Assembly (NCBI GenBank): GCA_029204225.1
Contig: CM055102.1
Location: 51,426,039-51,490,038, forward strand
Origin: Diphasiastrum complanatum
Lineage: Eukaryota; Streptophyta; Lycopodiopsida; Lycopodiales; Lycopodiaceae
Length of the DNA: 64,000 bases
Direction of reading: 5' to 3'
Below the pieces are notes generated by a model. The model saw only the letters and a list, made by a program, of their open reading frames with translations, ran no database searches and was not told the origin of the DNA. Position numbers and translations under genes: made by a program. Positions 1 through 11,468 of this stretch are shown here, one piece after another. Each line of letters opens with the position of its first letter. Within the stretch, counting starts at the first letter, position 1.

Positions 1-471
1 ACTTTCTGATTTTAGGAACTGGATCTGGAGCTCTCCTTTCGAGATCAAATCTCGAATATGATGGTACTTCAGAGGAATGTGCTTTGTCTTTGAATGGAAG
101 ACAGGATCCTAGGACAGATAGATGGCACTCTGAGAGTCCATCATCATCATGCTTGGCCCCTCTTGTGGTATCCCGATTGCCTCCAACATCATTTGCAGCC
201 ACACTACATTCGCCACTTTCGAGGCTGCGACATACTCAACTTCGCAAGAGGATTGAGCTACCAAGGTTTGCTTTTTGCATATGCAGCTGATTGCAGCTCC
301 ACACGCTATCGTACATCCTCCAGTAATGGACTTGTTGTCATCTTTGCAGCTCGCCCAGCTTGCATCACTATAGTGATGCAGTTCGAATCCTTTCTCTTTG
401 TTTCTAGCTCTATAAGTTAATCCAACATTTTGGGTACCCTTCAGATACTGCAGGATTCATTTGGCCATTTT
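1..471 (-). pseudogene. Copia 1 RNase H domain, decayed, cut by window edge
   Basis: Read on the minus strand, this continues the Copia reverse transcriptase at 472-1430 into its RNase H domain. A match to the conserved end of Copia RNase H (HSKTKHIPLKYH) lies at about 66-100, and the upstream part contains words such as SCEVEYVAA and DSQSAIYL. The frame is interrupted, so the product is not functional. In Ty1/Copia elements this domain degrades RNA in the RNA-DNA hybrid during replication. The element continues beyond position 1, so its 3' LTR cannot be seen. The family call is firm; exact edges are not. Confidence 0.65.
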
Positions 472-1430
472 CTAATGTGCTAGACCAGGATTGGAATATA
501 ATTGGCTCAATGCGTAAACAGAGAAGGCCAAATCGGGTCTGGTACAAATTGTTAAGTACATCAGACTACCGATTAAGTTCTGGTAGATTATATATGCCAT
601 CTTCAGTTCTTCCTCTTCTATTTTTGGGCAATCCTGTTTTGTGAGCTTGGCTCCAGCTATCATTGGTGTGGCTTTCTCTTCACAGTCCATCATGTGGTAC
701 TACTACAACACTTTTCTTGTTGTATTCTGACTAACTCAAGTGCATCTCGCCATTTGTTCGATCTCTTCTGATCTCCAGCCCTAGGCATTTTGTTGCTTCT
801 CCAAGATCTGTGATTTCGTAGTTTTCAAAAATCTGACTCTTCGTGTCTCTGATCAACATCAAGGAATTTCTTATCATCAGCAAATCATCCACAAAGATGG
901 TCAGTATAACAAAATTCTTTTCTATTCTTTTGATGTAGACATTACAGTCTGGTTGAGTAGGATTAAAATCTAGGGACTTCAGAAGACCATCAAGCTTTTT
1001 ATACCAGGCTCGTGATGCCTGTTTTAGACAGTAGATGCATCTCTACAATCGGCAGACATATTGTTTGTGGTCGGGATCTTCATAGCCTTCAGGTTGCTTC
1101 ATGAAAATTTCCTCCTCTAGATCTCCGTGGAGAAAGGCTGTTTTCACGTCAATCTGGTGAATTTTCAGATTGTACTATGTGGCGTATGCAAGGAGCAGCC
1201 TTATGCTTGTCATCTTGACCATGGACGAATATGTGTTGAAATAGTTGACACCATATCTCTGCGTGTAGCCCTTCACAACATGCCTTGCTTTGTAGTGGCC
1301 AATGGTGCCATATGATTTCAGCTTCTTCTTGTACACCCATTTGCAGTCGATTACCTTTCTGTTTTCTGGCAGTGGCTCTAATGTCCATGTCTCATTTCGC
1401 CTCATCAATTTCTCTTGGATTTTGATGGAT
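472..1430 (-). pseudogene. Copia 1 reverse transcriptase, decayed
   Basis: The minus strand encodes Copia-type reverse transcriptase in several frames. The order is: the N-terminal block CKWVYKKKLKS...HYKARHVVKGY (1175-1408), [16 protein letters not shown] near 1090-1150, LKQASRAWY near 1000-1030, the catalytic FVDDL at 881-895, and the C-terminal block GSLMYLTICTRPDLAFSVYALSQ-like (ORF 472-693). The two catalytic aspartates are present, but frameshifts and stops break the frame. It belongs to the same minus-strand element as the RNase H at 1-471. Integrase and gag are absent upstream; Gypsy A1 begins at 1514 instead. Confidence 0.8.
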
Positions 1431-1513
1431 TTTTTTGATCTTGCTAGATATGGCCGAATCTTGATGGATCTAGCTTGATTTGGCTTGATCTTCCTAGTTC
1501 TAGTGGTGATGGT

Positions 1514-2404
1514 TTAGCAGAATAGCTTTTCGTAACGTGCCACCACCAATCTGGATCTATCTAACTTTGGTGGCCAGTAATTGTGCAACCGGCTACCATT
1601 GATGGGTGTTTCGAATGGTGTCCCATCTAGCTTTTCTAAATTCACGGCTCCATGATTAAGAATTTCCTTGATCCGATAAGGACCTTCGCTTGTGAATTTT
1701 AGTTTTCCCTTGATCGTCTTGGTTTTATACATCAGGACCAGATCTCCGGAACGAAGATCCTTCTTTTGTAACCTGTGATCATGCCATGCTTTGCATCTTT
1801 CTTTTTCAGTTGCTAGTGCACGCACAGCGTGTTTCACAGAGTTTGTGCAGAGCTTCGTGGCGTAGTTGTATAGATTCGGACTCATTAAGACATTGCGTGG
1901 TGGCAATCCTTAATGAAGGAACTAGAAACTCTACTCGCATTACAGCATCTTGACCATATACCAATTGATGGGTGTTTGATCAGTGCTTCCTTTATATGTT
2001 GTCCTGAATGCCCACAGAGCAGCATGCAACTTATGTTCCCAATCTGATCTGCTAGCTTCAACTTTTTTTGTGAGCATGCTACACAGGATCTTATTGGATG
2101 ATTCTGCTTGCCCATTACCACGAGGATAATAAAGCGTACTGGTTTTGTGGATCACGAAGAATTCTTCCAACATGATCTTGATGGTCTCATTGATGAAATG
2201 ACTTCCACGATCACTGACTAGCTTCATCGGGCATCCGAAGCGCACAATGATATTTTCATAAAGGAACTTGGCAATGGTCCTAGCATCAGCTACTCTTACT
2301 GCCTTGGCTTCGACCCATTTTGTGAGATAGTCTGTGGCTACAATTATGTATCGAGCCTGGGAACTCCTTGTTGCAGGGTGAATTAGACCAATATAATTCA
2401 ATTC
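1514..2404 (-). pseudogene. Gypsy A1 integrase (core and C-terminal domain)
   Basis: Ty3/Gypsy integrase in two minus-strand open frames. The core (1940-2401) has the three catalytic acidic residues in context: DYLTKWVEA near 2320, VSDRGSHF near 2210 and GQAESSNK near 2100. The C-terminal frame (1514-1906) carries a GPY/F-like module (GPYRIKEILNHGAVNLEKL) that ends in PINGSRLHNYW. The core and C-terminal frames are offset, so at least one frameshift separates them. Integrase inserts the cDNA copy into the genome. It follows the H2C2 zinc finger at 2405-2600, as expected for Gypsy order. Confidence 0.85.
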
Positions 2405-2959
2405 TCACTTTTCTAAGGGCGCTTGGGCTAAGACCGGGTGCAGTAGGTCATAATTCAATCTCGTTGGTCTCCTTGCCCTTTGGCACACATCGCACTTTTT
2501 CAAGTACTCCTCCGTATCCTTATGAATCATTGGCCACCAACATCTTGATTGCAGGACCTTGTGAACTATAATGTCGGATGCAAAATGGCCTCCACCCATG
2601 CCTTCATGTGAAAGCAAAATGATCTGGGTGGCCTCATGAGGAAGAATACACCGCCGAAGAATTATGTCTGGTCTTCTTCGATACAATTGGCTGGCAATCA
2701 GCTGATAAGGTCTAGCCTTTAGGATCAATTTTTGTTGTTCCGCCTTTGGTAGTGATTTGTTTGGTTGGCCCTGCATTAGATATTCAACAATGTCGGCAGC
2801 CCATTCTGGTACTGTGTCCACGTAAAATAAGGCAGCATCTGTCAGCTCATCGTCGGGTTGGGTTGCAATCTCCTTTCCCTTGATTCGTGACACATGATCT
2901 GCCATGTAGTGTTGTTTTCCCTTGCGAACTACTATCCGAAAATCAAATTCCAACAACAA
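2405..2959 (-). pseudogene. Gypsy A1 RNase H C-terminus and H2C2 zinc-binding region
   Basis: A 184-residue open frame starts with the end of RNase H (LLEFDFRIVVRKGKQHYMADHVSR, typical of the Gypsy N-x-x-AD-x-LSR block). It then runs through a linker to an integrase-type H2C2 zinc finger (HEGMGGGHFA followed by CDVCQRARRP). This zinc finger is the N-terminal domain of the integrase at 1514-2404. The frame is intact over its length, but the ATG is internal to pol and is not a real start. Confidence 0.85.
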
Positions 2960-3703
2960 AATCAGGTAGTGTCAAAATTTCTTAACCACATAGATCATTG
3001 CCAGTGCTTCTCGCTCTGTGGTTGAATAATTCATTTTTGTATCACTGAGCTGTCGGCTTGCAATCGGATTGGAAAATCCTTTTTGTGTTCACCTGGCTGG
3101 GTTAATTAAGCTCCAACTGCATACTTTGATGCATCTGTATGCACATGAAACTCAATGGACCAATTGGGTGGGCATAAGATTGGTGCTGAAACCAATGCAT
3201 CCTTAAGCTTCTAGAAAGCCTTTAGGGCTTCCTCGTTCCAATGTGGATCCATTGTGAGTTTGTAAATTGGTTGGGCTAACTCCACAAAATCAAGAATGAT
3301 TATCCTATGATAGTTAACATGACCCATGAAGATGTAGACTTCGCGGATCGTCCCCGGTGGTGGTAGATCAACAATGATCCTGATCTTTGATAGAGCTGTG
3401 GTGATCCCATGTCTTGACACTATATGGCCGAGAATGAAGCCATGTGTCACCCAGAATTGACATTTTTCTAGATTCAAGGAGATCTGGTAGTCGCGACATT
3501 TTTGTAGCACTTTCTCCAAATTGGATAAGTGTTCTGAGTTTGGTCCATGCACGCACAGATCGTCCAAGAATATTTCCAGCAATTTTTGCAAATAATCTTT
3601 GAATACCGTCTGCATGACTCGCTGCAAAGTGCTTGGGGCATTGCAAAGTCCGAATGGCAGCACTTTATAGGCATAGGTTCCCCATTCCGTGGCAAACGAT
3701 GTC
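2960..3703 (-). pseudogene. Gypsy A1 reverse transcriptase and RNase H, N-terminally deleted
   Basis: ORF 3211-3663 encodes the central and C-terminal RT blocks: LPFGLCNAPSTLQRVMQ, then catalytic IFLDDL at about 3556-3575, then GFILGHIVSRHGI and the connection region. RNase H follows on 2960-3210, broken by stops. The N-terminal RT third is missing because the gag frame (3704-4084) runs straight into RT at about 3703, in the words DIVCHGMGNLC. Gag C-terminus, protease and RT palm N-terminus are therefore deleted. Confidence 0.8.
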
Positions 3704-4084
3704 TTGTGTTGTTCCCGCTTTAACCGCTTCCCAAGTAGATTTTTCTTCCTCTGACAGGTTGAAAAACCAATCCTGAGCCACTGCCAATAAGGACATAGGG
3801 AACAACATCAGCTTTTTCGCAGGTGGCCGTTCACCATAGATTTCACAAGCTTGCTCGTAGATCTGGAGGAATTGGATGGGATCTGACAATCTGTCATATT
3901 TTGGTATTTCCATCCGTGGTGCTCTCCGGACTGCTTGCAAGGGAGCGACAAGTACGAGTTGGCCCATTGGATCCATTGGTGCTGGTTTCGATTCTCCCTC
4001 ATGGTCCACAACTGCTAATCTGGAAAGGTGTGGTGTTTGATTTGCTATCCTTCGTGCTATTGATCATCCTGATCTCAGATTCAT
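3704..4084 (-). pseudogene. Gypsy A1 gag, 5' part only
   Basis: Start of Gypsy A gag on the minus strand. The start codon is best placed at 4084-4082, where all three gag copies in the window read MNLRSGRS. The body contains MEIPKYD and the capsid-like segment QDWFFNLSEEEKSTWEAVK, typical of Retrotrans_gag domains. About 25 residues in, the frame shifts. At 3703 the capsid is joined to RT by a deletion. The same gag occurs more completely at 20912-22654 and in part at 37232-37473. Confidence 0.75.
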
Positions 4085-5373
4085 CTAATGGTGGGTTCCA
4101 AAGTGATTGGATCTTGCTTATATAGTAGGATGATGTCTAGATCAAGAATCTGATCAATCTGATGGGCCAAAAGTGAATTTTAGGCCTTTTACGGTGGTTT
4201 TTCCTTGATAACTTTTTACTTCTTGCACTGATTGACCCGAGATTTTGACAGTAGCTGGATCTAATGCAGATCTTTCCACTTATCTAGTTTGCAAGGGTTC
4301 TCTTGTGCGAGGGTTGGCTGTGTGAGGGTTCTTTAGCTATTTTTGCAGATAAAAAATATGATATCTCTCAGATCTTTGGGAAGTAACTCTTGCAAGGCTC
4401 ACAGTAGCTGGATCTAAGTCAGATCTCACTATAGAATTCTCTACGAGAGTTAACTCTCGCAAGAAGTGAAAATTTCACTGTCTGCAAGGTTCAAAACCAC
4501 TTTTTTTGGCTTGATCTTCACCAATTCTCAAAAGTAACTCTCGTAGGTTTTATCACTGATGGAATTTAACATTTTGAATCGATTTAGAGGGTCTGCGAGA
4601 GTTCTTACTGGAAGGATTTGCTGGATCTTCATTTTTTAGTGATTTTTTAACACTTAAACCCAATTTCCTACTCACTAGAATCAAACTAACTCTCGCAAGC
4701 TCTTCTGTGTCCTTGTTTCACTGAGATGGAACTCCAAAATCCTCTGCGAGAGTTTTTGCCCACTGGAACTAAAAATTTTGGTGTCTGCAAGTGTTCACTG
4801 GTACTTTCCCATCTTTTTTTTTACTGAAAACTCTCGCACATGCACTTAGATATCGAGCTAACTCTCGCAAGCTTCTTTGTATCCTGGTCTCAATGAGATG
4901 TAACTTCAAAGGTGTTTACGAGAGTTCTTATGAAGATTTGAATTTTTTTGGATTTTTCCAAGGGTTTTTTGAATTTTTTATGATTTTTCTCTGAATTTTG
5001 CAATCTGCTTGGAATTAACTCTCGCAGGCTTCTATGCGGGTCTGGGATAGTACCCTGGAGCTGCTGCCAATCATGCAAGGGTTAATACTCACTGGTTTTG
5101 GAGATATGAAAATCTGATGAGATTTTAGGCTCTTTTTCCCTCCAAAATACAGATTGGTGTGTTTTTTTGGTTTTTTTGGCTGGTTGGTTTGGATTTCAAG
5201 CCCTTAGAGGCTGTTTAGGGCCTCCTCTACCCTCTCACACCTCCTCTGCTAGTTGTGAGCAGTCCAAACACAAAAGAAAACCGGAAACTAACTCTAAACT
5301 CCCAAAAATCTACCTAAAACTACTCCAAAAAGCATGATAATAGCTAAAATGCAGCTAAACTAGTTAGCTGCAT
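4085..5373 (-). mobile_element. Gypsy A1 untranslated leader with CTCTCGC/GCGAGAG motif array
   Basis: Non-coding leader between gag and LTR, about 1.3 kb, collinear with 22655-23953 and, inverted, with 36059-37231. It carries the word CTCTCGCA at least five times and GCGAGAG at least twice, in both orientations, plus degenerate forms, spaced roughly every 100 bp. A perfect 16-bp palindrome CGAGAGTTAACTCTCG lies at 4444-4459. The PBS end and the inner LTR end are missing here: after 5373 the sequence jumps into the outer half of an LTR. Confidence 0.75.
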
Positions 5374-5860
5374 TTAAAAATTCTAAGTTTAGAAATGACA
5401 TTGAGCCTCTAGTTTTATTTTAATTTCAAGGCCCAAGTCATGTTTATTTTTTTTTACAACTTTATTTGCGTGCTCATTGGGCCATGGGCTTATACACGCA
5501 GGATGCCATGCCCTCGCAACACATTTTATTGGATGATTCTATTTACTTACACTTTGTTGGGAATACCCCCAACATGGACCCAACTTGATCCAAGGGTCCA
5601 TAAAAAGTACATTGAAATTCACAAGATTCATGTGAGTCCCATTTTGGACCCAACTCTAAAATCTAATCTCTAAGTTTAAAAATGAATTTGGGCCTCTAGT
5701 TTTATTTTAATTCCAAGGCCCAAGTCAATTTTATTTTATTTACACTTAAGCTTGCATGCTCATTGGGCCATGGGCTTACGCGCGTAGGATGCCATGCCCT
5801 CGCAACACATTTTATTGGACGATTTTATTTATTTACACTTTGTTGGGAATACCCACAACA
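5374..5860 (-). mobile_element. Gypsy A1 LTR remnant: two partial LTR ends in tandem
   Basis: Two segments (5376-5574 and 5575-5860) each match the outer part of the complete family LTR at 23975-24840. Each ends in the LTR terminus, recognisable by TGTTGGGAATACC and a closing CCCAACA or CACAACA. The second segment starts at the LTR-internal words GGACCCAACTTGATCCAAGG. The inner half of the LTR and the PBS are lost, so this is a rearranged end, not a functional LTR. Confidence 0.7.
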
Positions 5861-6604
5861 CCCAGCTCATTTAAAAACACTCCTTCCGACTTGCTTCTAA
5901 AAGTGCTTGATACAGTCAACTCAAGGAATCTGAGCTTGAGCCTGGTGGGCAAAATTAGAAGACTATGTTGAGGCAAGCAATAGCGCAAACGAACAAGCAC
6001 CGTGGAGAAGCACCAAACAGACACAGCCAGGCTGTGGAGGACCACAAGGACCAGGACTCACCCCCAAAGGATCCAAGGAGTGCCAAGAGAAAGAGGTCCG
6101 GTTCACCCTCCAGTCCTAACCAAGCACAACGAACAGAGCAAAGGGACAAGGTCAAACAACGAAGGATAGAAGGCTCACAATCCTTAATTGGTCAGGGAAA
6201 TTTGAACCCCCTTGCCCAAACAGGGGTGAGCCATCCAGTGACCAAGTTCCCACCATGAAGTGCACATCCTTGAAACCAAGGGCCGAGCTACCCAACTGCG
6301 TTGGGGTGCGCCTAGTCAGATTTGTAGTAGCTCTTACATATGGAGTCCTCTTCTACGGTCCCAACAAAAGACTCCCTCATGTAGGAAAGAGCGGGACTCA
6401 ACACGCACTTGTAAAAGGGACCACCTTGTGTAAGGTCGGGAATCCCATTTTTGTAATAAAGGTAGCAAATTTCCACGAGGTGGCAAGTTGGATTCCAGTT
6501 TCTGGCCAACTCAGCCAACCTCTTCTTTTGTAGCCATCTTCTAGTAGCATAAACTTTGTAAACTTTGTTTCAGATATAGTCAATAAAAGAAAAACCAAGA
6601 TCCA
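5861..6604. other. Unassigned region, no supported gene
   Basis: An open frame of 97 codons (5965-6258, +) is rich in charged residues and proline, but I recognise no domain and see no homologue in the window. A motif GTCAATAAAAG near 6577 could be a polyadenylation signal of an old element. It is followed directly by the CA-rich microsatellite. I see nothing else that can be supported. Confidence 0.3.
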
Positions 6605-6937
6605 AAAGTATACATACACATACACACATGCATACACATGCACACACACATACATACACGCATGCACATACATATAGACACACATATACATAAGTGTATA
6701 CATACATACACAATCATGTACCATACATACACACATATACACATACACACTCTCTCGCACATGCATACACACACACAAACTCACACATACACCCACACAC
6801 ATGTACACACACTCACCCACGACATCCAAAAACACACATATACATATACACACATACACACAAATATACACACATATATACATGTGTGCCCCCTTCTCTC
6901 TCCTCCTCTCTCTCTCTCTCTCTCAGATTCACAAATG

Positions 6938-6963
<26 letters not shown>
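6605..6963. repeat. CA/ACAT-rich microsatellite block
   Basis: A compound simple repeat of imperfect (CA)n, (ACAT)n and (ATAC)n units from 6605 to about 6890, then a short (TC)n at 6901-6925 and a pure (AC)n at 6936-6963. All open frames across it (His/Thr-rich on plus, Cys/Val/Met-rich on minus) are products of the repeat. Confidence 0.9.
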
Positions 6964-6969
<6 letters not shown>

Positions 6970-6976
6970 TACACAC

Positions 6977-7149
<173 letters not shown>

Positions 7150-7245
7150 CATAAGCAGGTTCTTTCTCTGGGAATGAAGTAGTTGGCGGCAGTAGCTTTC
7201 TTCATTGCTCTCTCACACACACGTAGCTTTCACATATACTTCTCT

Positions 7246-8153
<908 letters not shown>

Positions 8154-8208
<55 letters not shown>
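8154..8208. repeat. (CA)n microsatellite, about 54 bp
   Basis: A nearly pure CA run that ends in CATATACACATACA. It lies about 80 bp before the satellite block that begins near 8290. Confidence 0.95.
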
Positions 8209-8216
<8 letters not shown>

Positions 8217-8289
8217 TACACATTCTCTGTCACCTTCAGCCACCCACTTTCGCAAAATTTCGAGGGCCATTTCGAGAAGGCTTCCTGAA

Positions 8290-10215
8290 ATCCGAGAAGG
8301 ATTCGCGGGATTTTTGGAGACTCCAAATTTTTGAGATTCGAATTTTTAAAGACTCCAAATTTTCGAGACTCGATTTTTTGAGACACAAAATTTTCGAGAT
8401 TTTAAACTCAAATTTTTGGAGATTTTAATTTTTGGAGTCTCGAATTTTCGGAGACACGAATTTTTCGAGACTCGAAACTCAAATTTTTGGAGATTTCAAG
8501 TTTTGGTCTTGAATTTTTGGAGACTCCAGATTTTCGAAATTCAATTTGTAGAGAGACGAATTTTTGGAGACTCGAGACACGATTTTTTTGAGATATTTTT
8601 GAGCTACATTTTGAAGTATTCAATTTTTGGAGACACGAAATTTTCGAGACGAATTTTTCGAGGTCAATTTTCGAGACTCAATTTTTTGATACTCCAAATT
8701 TTTGAGACTCAATCTGTGGAGAGACGAATTTTTGGAGACTCAAGACATGAATTTTTGGAAGTGTTTTGGAGGTACTTTTCGAGGCTCAATTTTCGGAGAC
8801 ACGAATTTTTTGAGACTAGAAACTCGAAATTTTGGAGATTTGAATTTTTGGAGACTCCAAATTTTCGAGACTCGAAACTCGAATTTTTGGAGACCTCAAT
8901 GTTTTGAGTCTCGAAATTTTCGAGACTCGAAACTCAAATTTTTTAGACTCTATTTTTGGAGTCTCCAAATTTTTGAGACTCAATTTGTGGAGAGACTAAT
9001 TTTTGGAGACTCAAGACACGAATTTTTGAGGCATTTTCGAGGTACATTTTGAGATATGTCGAGGCATTTTTGAGGCATTTTTGGAGACTTCAATTCTTGG
9101 AGATACAAAATTTTCAAAACACAAATTTTTTCAGACTCTAAACTCGAATTTTTGGAGATTTCAATTTTTAGAGTTTCGAAATTTTCGAGACTCAAAACTC
9201 AAATTTGCCTATACTCGAATTTTTGGAGACTCCAAATTTTTTTGACTCAATTTCTGGAGACTCCAAATTTTCGAGACTCAATTTGTGGAGAGATGAGTTT
9301 TTGGAAACTCAAGACACAAATTTTTGGAGATATTTTTGAGACATTTTAAGGGCATTTTTGAGGCACATTTCAGGGTATGTCGAGGCATTTTTGAGGCATT
9401 TTTGGAGACTTCAATTTTTGGAGACACGAAATTTTTGAGACACAAATTTTTTGAGACTCTAAACTCAAATTTTTGGAGATTTCAATTTTTGGAGTCTCAA
9501 AATTTTCGAGACTCGAAACTCGAATTTTTCTAGACACAAATTTTTGGAGACTCTAAATTTTCGAGACTTAATTTTTGGAGACTCCAAATTTTCGAGACTC
9601 AATTTGTGGAGAGACAAATTTTTGGAGACTCGAGACATGAATTTTTGGAGGTATTTTCAAGGTGTTTTTGGAGACTTCAATTTTTGGAGACACGATTTAT
9701 TCGAGACTTGAAACTTGAATTTTTTGAGATGTCAATTTTTGGAGTCTCGAATTCTTGGAGACGCGAATTTTAGACTCAAAACTTGAATTTTTGGAGTCTC
9801 CAAATTCTTGTCACTCAATTTTTGGAGACTCCAAATTTTTGAGACTCAATTTGTGGAGAGACGAATTTTTGGAGACTCAAGACAGATTTTTTGGAGGTAT
9901 TTTTGAGGTATATTTCGAGGTATGTCGAGGCATTTTCCAGACAATTTTGGAGAGACACGAATTACATAAACTTTTTGAGACTCTAAACTCGAATTTTTTG
10001 GAGATTTTAATTTTTGGAGTCTCGAAATTTTCGAGACTCGAAACTCGAATTTTTGGAGGCTCCAAATTTTCGAGACTCAATTTTTGGAGACTCCAAATTT
10101 TTGAGACTCAATTTGTGGAGAGACGAATTTTTGGAGACTTAAGACATGAATTTTTGGAGGTATTTTTGGAGCCTTCAATTTTTGGAGACACGAATTTTTC
10201 GAGACTTGAAAACAT
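8290..10215. repeat. Degenerate satellite/minisatellite block, about 1.9 kb
   Basis: The whole interval is built from variants of a 15-25 bp vocabulary: GAATTTTTGGAGACTC, CAAATTTTCGAGACTC, GACTCGAAACTCGAA and GAGGTATTTTCGAGGTA. There is also a higher-order pattern: a marker word CAATTTGTGGAGAGACGAAT (or a close variant) recurs at 8542, 8710, 8981, 9279, 9600, 9847 and 10109, spaced 168-321 bp apart. The inverted word TTCGAGACTCGAA (arms TTCGAG/CTCGAA) is frequent. Long open frames on both strands (Phe/Trp/Arg/Glu-rich) follow from the absence of stops in the repeat words and are not genes. I recognise no known satellite family. Confidence 0.9.
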
Positions 10216-11419
10216 ACCTCAATAACTTCTTTCTTTGTTGTCCCAAATATGCTAACTTATGTAAAAAAAACTTATTTGACGGCTTTGTTACATAGGTCTA
10301 AGCTCAACTTTTAGGATTTACATTTGATCAATTTCTTCCGTACTTGAAAAAGGTTAAATCTCTCAACCTATGACACAATTAGAAAAAACATTCTTGGTTA
10401 AGTAGATGTGGAATTTCAAAAGACGTTGGTTACTCAAATCCTTTTCTTTTATGAGTAAAGTACTAAAAGAAATTTGATGTGTATTTCAAAGTAACCTTAA
10501 TTTGCAAAATATGATGGCTGTAGAACCATGCCGTGTAAACCAAGTTGCACACGAGTATTCTTTGAATGCTACAAAGCAGCCAAAATTCATGATGTTAAGT
10601 GAGGGATGTCCTTTCAAATGAGATGATGACAGAACAAGGAGGGGACTTCGAAGAGAAATGTAGTGCGCTGAAAGGACTAGATGATGAGTCCAATGATGCT
10701 ATAGAGGTTGTAACTTGTACAATTTCTAAAAAAAAACTTGGAACTAAAGAAAGTTTGTCACAGTTGGAACAACCTGCGCTTAGAATGAGCTCAAAACTCC
10801 TGTGCTCAAAACAACTTGCGATCAGAACAAGTTGTGCTTAGAATGAGCTCCTGCGCTCAAAATCAATGAACTCCATCACCAACGCTCCTCTCACGACGAG
10901 CTCATCCCCCGACGCAAGCAAGCAAAGCGCGGGGAAAAGTAAAATGAAAAAAGAGAAAGATCAATCTCGAAAGTTCTAGAAGGTGAAATTTTTTTGATGT
11001 GCTTTATGATTGGGAAGGCCCTTGGGCCCCGCCTCCCCCTATTCTGATCAAATGGTAAAATGAGAGTTGGTTTCAAATGTATGTACATATTATAAGACCA
11101 AAATTTGTGGAACCATTTATTACGGTATAGTATGAAATTTTTTGGGTCACTTTTTTACTTGGACAAAAAATTCCTTCACTTTCTATGGTACTTCTAGTTG
11201 CGACATGGATAACAACTGAGATTATGCATAGACATCTATAGTTCCCACAAGGATGCCCATGTTCTCACACAATTATTGTTGTGAATGGATAGAGGTGAGC
11301 ATTTTCTCCTCAACTCAACTGTGCTATGGTTGGTCTAGAATTCACCTTTTACTAATTATTACTAACTTATTTCATGTAGTAATGATCAATAGCGAACTAC
11401 TTTGTTTAGTATTGCTAGG

Positions 11420-11468
<49 letters not shown>

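Noticed and set aside
4260-5060. CTCTCGC motif array as a CRISPR or IS-type repeat
   Set aside because: Motifs alternate in orientation and occur at the same place in three Gypsy leaders, so they belong to the retroelement.
5965-6258. 97-codon charged open frame as a gene
   Set aside because: No domain, no homologue in the window, low-complexity Arg/Lys/Pro composition.
8290-10215. A CRISPR-like array
   Set aside because: Units are degenerate and variable in length without unique spacers of fixed size, and the DNA is from a plant.
8416-10225. Phe/Trp/Arg/Glu-rich open frames up to 163 codons
   Set aside because: The satellite words lack stop codons on both strands; the frames shift between repeats and have no domain.
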